A stretch of DNA of 64,000 nt from Epichloe hybrida (Eukaryota > Ascomycota > Sordariomycetes > Hypocreales > Clavicipitaceae): positions 558,001-622,000 of the forward strand of contig JAFEKR010000022.1 in assembly GCA_019022495.1 (NCBI GenBank). Reading direction: 5' to 3'. The translations under genes and the position numbers were made by a program. This document shows, piece after piece, positions 9,531-19,591 of the stretch (the stretch's first letter is position 1; every line of letters begins with the position of its first letter). The notes beneath the pieces are model-generated. The model had not been told where the DNA came from and made no database searches. It was given only the letters and a program-made list of their open reading frames with translations.

Positions 9531-12500
9531 TATTTTCTCTATACTTTCTAGTAGCTCCTATATTAGTTAGAAGTATCCTACTTACTTAACTAAGACATTC
9601 CATTATCCTCCTCGCCCCTATACATTCTAAGCCACTAGAATTCGCTTAACCTAATATTCCTCCATAAGCTTATTATTACCCTCCGCTAGGATTTATTTAG
9701 GACCTAGGCGTAAGTCCTATAGCTATTAGCTTAGGAGCAGGTCTTTTACTACGTATTTAATAAGGTCTATATAAAAAACCAGATAAATACCCCTTAGTAT
9801 ATTAAGTTAGACTATAAGAGGGGATAGCACTTTTATAACTATATACTTTACAGCTACCTAGTTAAGTTTCCTTAAGGGGTAGTTTATCTTTATATTCCTA
9901 AGCAATAGCTACACCTTATCCCTAACCTAAAAACATTCCACTAGGCGTCTTAATACTAATATTATGTCTTATTGCCATTACTATGTGTAAGCTATCGTAG
10001 CCTAAGCTAAATAAGTACCCTCTTAGAGATAGCTAAGAAAACAAATAGCTCTCCCCTTTAGTGTAGTTATAAACATAGGCATATCTAGTTAGGTTTAAAT
10101 TAGTTCAAGATTATATCTATAGAGTAATCTATTTAGGCTCACTCTAGTAGCTAATAAGGTCCTATTATTAATCACTAGTTAACAAGCAGTAAGGTATTCT
10201 AGCTAGTTATACTATAAGAAGGAAACAGTAACACATAGAATTACCTATACCTCCTAGTTCGCCTGTTCTATACCGCCATTAGTCTAAGGATAGTGTAATG
10301 TAAAGAGTAATTAATCTATCCCTACTAGGGAATATAATGTTATCTAAAATTATCCTAACTAGTCTAAGCCTTAGTCTATAATAATAGACTAAGGGAATTC
10401 TCTAAATCTCCACTAAACTATCTTAAAGCGTTCCGTGTAATCCTTAGCTTTTATAGAGGTTATAGCCTTAAGCTACATAAACTTTAATAGCCTATCTATA
10501 ATAACCATAAGGTATTAAGGTCACTTAGGTAATAAAGCTAGTAAGTTTATTATAAAGTTAATAGAGATTTGTAACTAAAACTAATTAGGGATTAGTAAAG
10601 GCTTTAGTAAGCCCTAGCGTTACTAATGGCTCTTGTAGCTACTAATATAGTAGTAGTTACAAATAAATCTTGCTACGTCCTATGACATTCTGTCCTAATA
10701 GAACTATTATTATAGAATTTAAAACATGGTGTTATAGCTAGGGTAACCTATAACTAGCAAGTCATGACTTTGTTGGATAAGAGTTGTTATAAGGGGTTCC
10801 TAGGCTAGGACCTATATACGCCCCTAGAACTATAACGCGCTATGGGCGCTTATGGAATAATCCATAACCTGTTCTCTTGTTATTACTTCTAGGGGAAACT
10901 TCCTAGCACCCTTCTAAATAGCTTTTAGTTATATACTATACGTAAGGTCCGATGTAATAGCCTAGTCCTAAAGGTCCTAAAGGTGCTTACTAGTAAAGAG
11001 GGCCTCCCTTACTAGAGGCAAGGATAATTAGTATATGTATAAGGCCATAATAGGTTTATCTAGGTCTATTTCTAGTAATAGGGATAGTTACATAATTATA
11101 ATTAGCTATAAAACCTATCCCTATCTTAAGGACTCCCTATGTTAGTCCTATTCCCTCCTAGACAGGGCGTCTAGGCGTTACGCTTACATGCTAGGTCTGT
11201 AACGCAAATAGAAATTAAATAGCGCAAGCGTGTCTACCTATCAAGCTTGCTATTCTAATATTAGTCTTAGTGTTATAAAGTACTCTAGGTTCTTATAGTC
11301 TATATAAATCGTAAACAGGCAGGAGATGCCTTATAACTCTGCTAACTATACCTTTAAGCATAAAATAATAGCTAGCAGCTCCTTATTATAGATTATATAA
11401 TTCTTCTATAATACTATAAGACTAGTAGAGTAGTAGGCTACTAGGTATAATACGCTATCCAGTCCTAATTATAAGAGGCAACTACTAAGGGCTATTCCTA
11501 AGTAGTTAGCCTCCACTACTATAAGGTAGTCTAGATCCTATTATGCTAGGATAGGATACGTAATAAAAGCATTCTTTAGCCTCTTAAAAGCCTTATCCTC
11601 CTCTAGTCCCTAGTAAAATAGGGTATTCCTCTTAGTAAGACAAATGAGGGGGGCTGCTAACTTAGAGAAGTTACTAATAAAGTTATAATAGAAGTTTACA
11701 AACCCTAAGAAGCTTTAGACCCCCTATAGCTTCGTAGGTGCTACCTATTCCCTTATAGCCACTACCTTTATGGGATTAGGACAAATTAAGCATTTTACCG
11801 TGATAATATATCCTAGGTATTAGACCTCTTTAACAGCGAACATAGACTTATTAATATTAAGGTATAGTCCCGTAGAACGTAAGCGTCCTAATATTAATCA
11901 TACCTTTACTATATAGTCCTTCCTTAATCCCCTAGAGTAAACTAGAATATTATTAAGGTAAGCTATTATAAAGTCCCCTAACACATCCCCTAAGGATTTG
12001 TTAATATACTATTAGAAGGTTACTAGTGCACTTACTAGGCCGAATAGACAAACTAACCATTTAAATAGTCTAAACCTAGTGCGAAAGGCAGTAAGGTGCT
12101 CCTTACCCTTAGCTATCCGTAGTTTATAAAACACTACGTAAATATCTACCTTTATAAACTAACATGCCTAGGAGAGAGAGCGTAGTATCTCCTTAATTAA
12201 TAGGAGTGGATATTAGTCCTATACTATAATCTTATTAAGTACGTAATAGTCCACGCAAAACTGCCAACCCCTATTTGCTTTCTTTACAAGGAGAACAGGG
12301 GCCATAGCTAACAAGGAGCTAGCACGAATCCAGCCCTTATCCATTAGATCTATTATCTAGCAACAAACCTCTAATAACTAATCCCTTAGTATATTATATA
12401 GTAGACCCCATAGGAGTGTTAGTTCGGATCCGTCCGGATTCCTATATAAACATATATAATAATTAAGGGAACCCCTATGCAGGGGTAGGCTATTAGCTTT

Positions 12501-12830
12501 AGCCTTATTAAAAAGATCCGCGAAGTCCGCTAATTCCCTTAGTAACGTAGCTATATTAAAGCTATCTAGTTTTATTTTAGGCACTATAATCTATAGCACT
12601 ATTATTATTTCTTTAAGGCTTATGGCTATAAACCTTATTATAGTATCCCTTGTCTTTTGTGCCTGTCGCGCCTTAGCTATATATAAGGAACTAATAATCC
12701 CCTGTACTAGGGCTTCCCCCCTACGCTTAGTAGCTTCTAAGACACAAAGGCCCTCTACTACACTAATTACTAGTTGCTGTTTTGCTATATAAATTACAAT
12801 ATCATAGTGCTCTAGCCATAGCATACTAAA
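9530..12830 (-). pseudogene. Gyp3 pol remnant: protease, RT, RNase H, integrase, chromodomain
   Basis: Minus-strand order follows. The protease C-terminus reads ..WLEHYDIVIY.. near 12800 in an open stretch 12824-12591. The reverse transcriptase N-terminus reads ..LADFADLFNKAKANSLPLHRG.. in 12584-12378, in the same frame. The catalytic YLDD is changed to YLNN at 11960-11949. The integrase core has ..ISINFII.. near 10559 (Asp to Asn). A chromodomain at about 9660-9540 reads ..EYQVKRILVA.. then ..WNVLVKQVGY... The enzymes would copy RNA into cDNA and integrate it, and the chromodomain would bind methylated histone H3 tails. GAT-to-AAT changes at catalytic sites and many TAA/TAG codons make it non-functional. 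Confidence 0.88.
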
Positions 12831-14499
12831 GATAATATCCTAGGTAAGACCTAGGATAATATATAAGTACACTAATAACTCCTACCTATTAATATTAATA
12901 CTAGCTTGTACTATATAGGTGATAAAGGAGGACTCCTCTTTTTGTTACCTCCCTCTTCTCTCTATTTCCACCGTAGTACGCACCTACCTTTATTTTAGTA
13001 GTTATATAAGCTCTAGGCTAAGCCATCTTGCTACTAATTTGCTAATAGCACTGTAGTAATTATAGCTATAATTAATCTAGACATTAATATAAAAACATAT
13101 ATTAAAGAGTACTAGGATTAAGAAAGGTAGTTAGTCTATGTATTAATCTATATCTCTATCTATATTTATAAACTAGCTATACTTATTTAAATCTATGGCC
13201 GCTAGCTAGCCCCTCTGCCCCCATATAAGACTCTGCTTAAGGGCTACTTATTTTCTAAGGAGTTTATAGTAACCTCCTTATCTATGCTTTCTACGTCTAC
13301 CCTATGTAAGTTAATCTAGACCTTAGGTTAGCGGGGCAGGAGAAAGGTGTATTCCTAGATGTAATAGTCCTTAGATTCGTAACGTAGGTAGCACCCCTCT
13401 TAGCGGTGTTTAGTTAGTTTCGCCTAAGTTACTTACTTAGCCCTTAGCTAATTTATATTTCTCTTTAGGCCCTTATCCTTCTTATCTAACTTATTTTACT
13501 TGCCTTATTAAGTCATTATAGCACGCACTCCTATTATAGGTATATCGCCATTATAGTCTGTTTATTAGGGGGCGGGTTAGCCTAGCTAGGGTCTGTGTTA
13601 GTTCTAAAACTTCTTCTCTAAGGTATAAGATTTAATATTAACTATAATACTACAGTACTAAGCAACTATAACATAGTATTCTATTTAGCTTATCCCCTTA
13701 CTAACAGATATTTCTCTTATACGCTTATTAAGTGTGCGTTAAAGCTTAGCTAGCTTAACATCCTTAGTCTAATAGGTCCCCCTTACTAGGGAGAGTTTCT
13801 ATTTAAAATAAATAAAAAACATAGTAAATAGCTCCCTTACCCCTTATTCTATCTAGTTAAGTTCTATAAGGGCTATCTCCTATCTATAGGGATCTGCGTA
13901 GAGCGTCTCTAAGTAGGTTAGGAAAGCCACGGGGTTATAGTTATTTATGTGGCTTATCTTAAAGAATAATATAATCTAAGCCTAAACCTTAGGCAATAGG
14001 TTCTAGTAAATAAACACCTATTAGTCCTTATTAGACCTAATAAAGTCCCTGTTCACCTCTAACTTATATTCTATTAGGAACTTCTAGGCAGCGAATATAG
14101 CCTTATTACTATTATATAGGTTGCCTGTAGGAATCGGTTTTTAGCGGATTTATAACATAAGGAATAGTAAGGCTAGCCCCTAAAGTAAAACATAATCCAG
14201 ATTAATTCTAGTAGGGTCTATTAGGGCGTTTAGTAGGAAGTTCTATTATACTACTAATTCTAGGTTTATATATACGTGTTATTGTAGGCTCTTAATTACC
14301 CTTGCCTGCTATGCTAGCATTAGTCAAAGCATCTCAAACTAGGCATTCTAGGCTTCCGGTAGTACCGCGGCTTTAGATAGGGGGGTGTGAGTCCCCTAGC
14401 CAGGTTAGTCATAAGGCTAAAGCATGTCTATTAGGTCTATTATTATTTGCTTTGTTTCTTTTAGTAGCCTTCTTTTTAGACTAAAGGAAGTCTCTTAAT
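12831..14499 (-). pseudogene. Gyp3 gag and leader remnant
   Basis: This is the segment between the 5' LTR (right copy) and the protease. By position it should hold the leader, Gag and the start of the protease. I could not recognise a clean CCHC knuckle or a start codon, so the assignment rests on position within an otherwise clear element. A less mutated patch near 14338-14400 retains several CpG sites. Confidence 0.5.
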
Positions 14500-14718
14500 T
14501 ATTATAGACTAGCCCCTAGGTAGCTATAATAGGGCGTCGATATAGTATTAAGAGACTTAGGGAAGAGAAGGGAAAGGAGAAGAGGCTATCCCTAGTAATA
14601 CCCCTTATACCCCCTTAGCTCCTTATGTAAGCCCCCCTTTCCTTACCTTACCTAATCCTGCTTGCCCCCACCCTTCCTGCTGTACAGAAAATGCTTGGGC
14701 AAAGCCCAAGCCCTTACA
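14500..14718 (-). repeat. Gyp3 5' LTR (219 bp)
   Basis: It is the same length as the left copy with no visible indel. It starts tattatagactagcccc (initial TG changed to TA) and ends cccttaca. The hairpin here is gcttgggc-aaa-gcccaagc (14693-14711). Confidence 0.94.
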
Positions 14719-16277
14719 GCCTAATAGACTATATTTATAATACTTCTAAGTTACCGCTCTTAAGTAGCTTTCTCTAACCTATAGTAAAGTTATTACCTTA
14801 CTATACTTAAAATAATATAACTTAAATTAAAGTCTTTAATTCTATATACTTAGGATAAGCATTATATATAAACTTAGAAGAGGTTTGCTAGACTACTTAT
14901 ATTCTTACTATAATACTACTATAAGTAGCTAGCTTATAGTATACTTTTAGACTTATAGATAAATTATAGCTAAGTAGTGTTTTAAGGGGGTGCTTATATT
15001 ACTTACTAACTACTAACCTAGCTAGACTCCTAACCTATAGGCTTGCTAGACTTATAGAAATATTAAATAATATAAATAAGGCATAACCTTACTACTTATA
15101 ATTAGTAGACCTAGTTAGCGTACTACTTATAAGCTTTATAGGACTATTAGGTTCCTTAATAATATAATTAAGTTATATTTTCTTAAAACCCTAGAGGCTA
15201 GAATAGCCCTTATAGTAATCTTATAATAAACTATTAACTACGCTAAGTAATATAACCTTAGGGCCTATAACTACACTATTATATATATAACGCCCTTACT
15301 ACTTAGTATCTATAAACTTAGCTAAGAAGTTAGGTAGCTATAAGGATATAGCCTTTACCCTACACTCCTTACTAATATAATTTACTTTTCTTAATAGGGC
15401 ATTAGCAGGGTTTAACTTACTTATATAATATTTAATCCTAAAATTAAATAAATAAAGCTTATCTAATACTATTACTTACCTACTAGATAGCTTTAGCTTT
15501 ATAGCTAAGTACTTATAATTAAGGTATTTTATTATAACTATAATCTAGTAAGTTAAATATATAAGGTAATGTCTCTAGGCCTAAAACACCTCTTAGATTA
15601 CTAATAACTTAGTGTCTAGGGTTAAGTAGTAAAGCTTAATATTAGTTAACTTCCTTAAAAAATACACTACTAGGTGCTAGCTACCTAGCACTAATATTAT
15701 AAGTATAGCTCTAATTACATAACTAGATATATTTGTCTTTACTCTTAGTAAATAAAGTGGGTTAAAGTGCACTAAGATTAGTGCCTCCTAGAACTTCTTT
15801 TAAAGTTCTCTAAATATTATAAGTTTACTAGGCTTTAGCTTAAACTCTACTAGTTAAAAACCCTTTAGATAGTTTATTAGTAGGACTACTATCTTACTAT
15901 ACTATTTTATAAAGTATTAGTAAAACCCTATAAACCTAAGGAATAATTAAATATTAAATATACTATAAGGTATTAGCTAGGTTATAATAGCTTTAACCCT
16001 TAATAGTTCTATCTTAATGCCTTTTTTAAATATAATAAACCCTAGGAATTTTACTTATAATACTAAAAATTAGCACTTCTTAAGGTTAATATAAAGATTT
16101 ATATCCTAAAGTCACTCTAGCACCCTTTTAATATACTCCGTGTGTCTTATAGGGTTGCTACTATATATTAGAATATTATTAAGGTAAATAATATAGAATT
16201 TGTTTATAAGTCCCTTCAGCATATTATTAATATATTCCTAAAAAGTGGCTAGCGCATTTACTAATCTAAATAGTATA

Positions 16278-16481
16278 TATATTATTTACGCTAGTTAGCT
16301 CTATAGATAGCTATTACTAGTACTCCTACTACTAAGTTAAAAGGGAAAACCCTATACTAGGAAGAAAAACCCCCTTGCGTCTGTGTACAGGCCGGCGCCG
16401 GCCCTATAACGGGTCTGCGCCGCTTGGTGTGTTTCCTGTCGTGGGTGTTTGTTGCCAGCTTACGCTAGCCTTATCCCGTTG
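16278..16481. mobile_element. 204-bp insert with 15-bp target duplication
   Basis: A 15-bp direct repeat, aatctaaatagtata, occurs at 16263-16277 and 16482-16496, and the Gyp2 reverse transcriptase reading is interrupted exactly between them. The inserted sequence has a GC-rich core (about 16370-16480) with a perfect 14-bp palindrome, ggccggcgccggcc, near 16391-16404. The long target duplication and lack of terminal repeats fit target-primed reverse transcription (a SINE or a truncated LINE) better than LTR or cut-and-paste insertion. I see no clear A/B boxes or poly-A tail, so the class is open. Confidence 0.6.
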
Positions 16482-16841
16482 AATCTAAATAGTATAACAA
16501 GGTACTTAAAGTGTCTATAGTAGTATTAGAATGCTATCTTTTACTTATTACCCTTATAAATACGTAGCTAGTAGTATACCTCTTAAAGATTTAAAGACAT
16601 AAAAACTTTTATACCTACTAGTTAATTAAGAATTTCAGAGATTAATAGTAAGGGGGCCTTATTCTTAATAGTAATCCTATTAAGACCCTTATAATCTATA
16701 TAAAGCCTTAATTTCCCTAATTTTTTTAGGATAAATAAAATTAGGGCTCTAGCTAGGCTTATTAATCTTCTAATCTATCCTTTTTCCTACATACTTATAA
16801 GGTACTCCCTAAGCACCTCTAGCTCTTTTTTTACTAGGTTA

Positions 16842-16922
16842 TGTTGAAATCAAAAGAGTGGACCGATCCAACTGAACCTAGGATTACAAAGCCTTATATA
16901 TTTTTAACAATATATTTTAACA
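16842..16922 (-). repeat. Miniature element 3' LTR (81 bp)
   Basis: It has perfect TG...CA ends and differs from 17111-17191 only at base 24 (g here, a there). At 81 bp it is far shorter than any other LTR in the window. Confidence 0.93.
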
Positions 16923-17006
16923 CTCCCCCTGGAATTGTATATCCAGGTGCCCTATTAGAGGTTAGGCTTATACTAGCAATTGAATTTCTTTAGTTATTTT
17001 TCGGCA

Positions 17007-17096
17007 GGGTTCGAACCCATAACCTTGCCTCGCAGAGCAGTGCTCCACTGTGGTGGGCGGGCTAATACGCTACAGTGAGCCACAACCACTGCGCCA
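17007..17096 (-). promoter_or_regulatory. tRNA-like Pol III promoter: A box and B box
   Basis: On the minus strand the A box TGGCGCAGTGG is at 17096-17086, and the B box, contained in GGGTTCGAACCC, is at 17018-17007. Both match the tRNA consensus (TRGYNNANNGG and GGTTCGANNCC). They are about 67 nt apart, long for a plain tRNA but possible for one with an intron or long variable arm, or for a tRNA-derived SINE. I could not fold a convincing acceptor stem or full cloverleaf, so this is a tRNA-derived promoter rather than a tRNA gene. Confidence 0.72.
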
Positions 17097-17098
17097 CC

Positions 17099-17110
17099 GG
17101 GCTCATAACC
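17099..17110 (-). promoter_or_regulatory. Primer binding site, half initiator tRNA-Met
   Basis: The minus strand reads GGTTATGAGCCC with no gap from the LTR. This is complementary to GGGCTCATAACC, the anticodon stem-loop of an initiator Met tRNA, the internal half-tRNA primer type known from Drosophila copia. Cop2 has the same site in mutated form at 28330. Confidence 0.85.
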
Positions 17111-17191
17111 TGTTGAAATCAAAAGAGTGGACCAATCCAACTGAACCTAGGATTACAAAGCCTTATATATTTTTAACAATATATTTTAACA
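17111..17191 (-). repeat. Miniature element 5' LTR (81 bp)
   Basis: This is the partner of 16842-16922, with 80 of 81 bases identical. It is followed on the plus strand by the ggtta duplication. Confidence 0.93.
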
Positions 17192-17341
17192 GGTTATATA
17201 TAAGTCCTTATAGTAGCTATTTCCTCTCTTCTAATTTAATTATATAAGTATAGCCCCTAAGTTCTAGAAGCTTACTAGCTAGATCTTTTAAAAATATATC
17301 TATAAATTCCGCGTACTTCTCTAGGATTTACTATTAGGGTA

Positions 17342-19318
17342 TATTACTATTTATTTCTTATATAAACACTACTAGCTCCTTATAAAACACTACCTAGAGC
17401 ACTATTATACTTCTTAGTTTCTTTTTCTTTAGAGGCTAGATATTACCTTTCGCTATTACTATAACTATATTATAAGTTAGGTTATTACTTAAAGTATTAC
17501 TTATTAACAAAACTTTATTAGTATCCCTCTCTTTTATTTTAGGTTTAACTATTTTAACTTTTAGTAATACTAGTAATAGTATAATAGAAAACTACTTTAC
17601 TACCTTATATAGTTATTACTTACCTAAAGTAAGTATAATATATTCTTTAGTTATTAAAAACCTTTAAAAACCTTACTTCTAATCTATGACTATAGGTTTA
17701 TACTCTAGGGTTTAATCTATTCCTAGAAGCATTCCTTCTCTAGTATTAGTAATATAGTAGCTAACTTAGTAGACCTTTATATAGCTTATACTATCCTTTA
17801 CCTTAACTAGTTTATATAAAATTCCTTAGTATAGGATCTTATTCTTACTTATGCTTTCTAGTATTACCTTTACTTTTACTACGTTCTTCTAGTCCTATTT
17901 TAATAGTAGCTTAGGGTAAACTAATAAATATTTCACTCCTATATTAAATAGCACTAGTACTACTAACTAGTAGTTATCTTACTATAGGGATACTTATATC
18001 CTTATTCTCTTATTTATAGGTTTCTTTATAGTAAAACTATTATCCTAGGCTTATGCTAAATTAATTAGAATTTTATTTAAGTCTAAAGATTTATTATTAC
18101 TATCTCTATACTTCTTAGTAGTATACCTATTACTCTTATAGATTAAGTAGTTTACTACTTTATATTTATTTAAACTATATCTAGGGCTACTATATTTATA
18201 GTACTTAAATAGCTTCTAGCCTATGCCTTATTACTAGGAACCTTACTATAAGTTATTTATAAGGGAGCTAGAGCATTACCTCTTATTATTTTTACTCTCT
18301 TTATTATAGCTTCTATTATAATTCTTTATTATAAATATTATTATAACTTTAACTTTTTTACCTTAGCTCTATAGATAGCTCTAAGATATAAGGAACTCTT
18401 AGCTAACTATATATTACCTTATAGTATTATTTAAGCTATTTAGGAATATTACTATCCTTAGATATAAGGGGATCTAGTTAGGTAATTTAGCTTCTACCTT
18501 TATCTAGAGTCTTAGGAAAGATTAGAAAGATTAATTATACTTTTACCTAAGGTTTAGTAGTGTCCTAGTAGCTTCTAAGTACCTTATATCTTTATCTATT
18601 ATACTAGTATTTAGCTAGGATATAAATCTATCCTAGGTATAAGCTATATAGTTAACTATCCTATTTACTATTATATAATATATTTATTATTACTTTGTAT
18701 TATTAGCTAGGTAGCTACTAGCGTATATTACCTTTATTTTATTATTCTAGAAGGTCCTTAGGTCTAGCTAGAATAGTATATTTAAATCCTATAGATATAC
18801 TTATAAATTCTTATAAGTATCTCCCTTATATATAGGTACCTTATACTATATCTTAATAAAGCTTTATAAGTATATACTTACTATAAACTTACTATTAGGT
18901 AAGAAACCTAGGAATATAGGATTTATTTGTATATTTATTTAAGGGGTAATTATAAGTCTTTTACCTAATCTAGCTAATTATAAGTTTACTTCTATTTCTT
19001 TAAGCTATACTTCTATTTCTAAAATCTCTTATCTTATATAAGTATTACATAGCTAGGCTTATATAACCTTATATTACCTCTATAGCTAGTCTAGATTATT
19101 ATTATTTCTAGATCTAAGGTTACTATATTAGTTAGGTAGTATTTACTATACCTTATTATATTCTATAGTTAAAGTATTTAAGTTATTACTTAGGTATTAT
19201 AAGTTTAGGGCTTTCTTACTAGGTAGTATAAGTATATTCTAAGTAAATATCCTATAGCTCCTTTATATTTAAATCTAGCTAATAATTTATTTTCCTAAAA
19301 GGGTTTAAGAGTTTAACT
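17342..19318 (-). pseudogene. Gyp2 gag and protease remnant
   Basis: This is the segment between the 5' LTR (19319-19586) and the start of reverse transcriptase, so by gypsy order it holds Gag and protease. It is one of the most degraded stretches, with dense TAA/TAG in all frames. I could not place the CCHC knuckle or the protease D(S/T)G motif with confidence. The segment at 19260-19318, next to the LTR, should contain the primer site, but no tRNA match is obvious after mutation. Confidence 0.55.
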
Positions 19319-19586
19319 TATTATAGCTATAGTAAGAGAGATATAAATAAAGTAAAGGCTAAGACTTTTAATTATAGCTAGAGAGCTACTACTTAGGGAT
19401 AGGTATATAAAAGTTCTTAAACTCTAACCTTCTATAACTCTTATAAGTAGTCCTTATTTAAATACCTTACTATATGTACGTGGCTACCTAGCAGCTACTT
19501 AGTTATCTATGCGATCTAGGGCTTATCCGAGGGCTCTATCATGTGACCGTCCTGTCCGTGACTCCCTGGCCTCCGTGCCCCTAACA
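19319..19586 (-). repeat. Gyp2 5' LTR (268 bp)
   Basis: It matches 3964-4230 with transition differences. The right half keeps CpG-containing patches (for example catgtgaccgtcctgtccg) that are mutated in the left copy. Confidence 0.92.
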
Positions 19587-19591
19587 AATAG

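Larger units (their letters stand above)
7493..14718 (-). mobile_element. Gyp3 chromovirus-type Ty3/gypsy retrotransposon
   Basis: This is a full-length minus-strand element of 7226 bp nested in Gyp2. Both LTRs are 219 bp (7493-7711 and 14500-14718), and the target duplication gccta is at 7488-7492 and 14719-14723. Minus-strand domains run gag, protease, reverse transcriptase (YLNN at 11949-11960), integrase core near 10.1-10.7 kb and a chromodomain near 9.54-9.66 kb. The chromodomain places it with chromoviruses, whose integrase tail targets heterochromatin. It is less degraded than Gyp2, keeping open stretches of 77 and 68 codons in the protease/reverse transcriptase region. Confidence 0.94.
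16842..17191 (-). mobile_element. Miniature LTR retrotransposon (TRIM-like) with Pol III boxes
   Basis: This is a 350-bp element with two 81-bp LTRs differing at one base (16842-16922 and 17111-17191), each TGTTGAAA...TTTTAACA. A perfect 5-bp duplication, ggtta, lies at 16837-16841 and 17192-17196. Minus-strand orientation is set by a purine tract against the left LTR (plus-strand ctccccctgg, 16923-16932) and a primer site, GGTTATGAGCCC, directly against the right LTR. The 188-bp interior has no coding capacity. It carries perfect A-box (TGGCGCAGTGG) and B-box (GGTTCGAACCC) motifs on the same strand. It is inserted in the Gyp2 reverse transcriptase region and shows almost no C-to-T decay. It needs enzymes in trans, and Cop2-like copia is the best candidate. 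Confidence 0.92.
14724..17341 (-). pseudogene. Gyp2 reverse transcriptase and RNase H remnant
   Basis: Minus-strand reverse transcriptase starts near 17330 with ..KYAEFIDIFLKDLASKLLELRG.. and ..LIYNLVKKELEVLREYL.. (the family's GPLYNLS.KELEVLREYL region). The miniature LTR element splits it exactly at the Asn-Leu codons. It continues with ..ARALILFILKKLGKLRLYIDY.. near 16690-16760. The 204-bp insert then breaks the segment before the catalytic motif. YLDD is changed to YLNN at 16186-16175 (plus strand attattaaggta). RNase H follows towards 14724. This enzyme would synthesise element cDNA; both catalytic Asp codons are GAT-to-AAT, so it is dead. Confidence 0.85.
3964..19586 (-). mobile_element. 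Gyp2 Ty3/gypsy retrotransposon
   Basis: This is a full-length minus-strand element with LTRs at 19319-19586 (5') and 3964-4230 (3'). A perfect 5-bp target duplication, aatag, lies at 3959-3963 and 19587-19591. It is inserted in Gyp1. It is itself broken by Gyp3 (7493-14718), the miniature LTR element (16842-17191) and a 204-bp insert (16278-16481). Without them it is about 7.8 kb, a normal gypsy size. A polypurine tract abuts the 3' LTR (plus-strand ctacccccc at 4233-4241). The order on the minus strand is gag, protease, reverse transcriptase, RNase H, integrase, as in Ty3/gypsy. It is heavily RIP-like and has no intact frame. Confidence 0.93.

Noticed and set aside
17007..17098. A functional nuclear tRNA gene
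   Set aside because: A and B boxes are perfect, but I could not form a proper acceptor stem or T stem, and the sequence sits inside an LTR element.
17050..17247. 65-codon plus-strand open frame
   Set aside because: It crosses the interior, LTR and flank of the miniature element on the opposite strand; it is open only because the element is unmutated.
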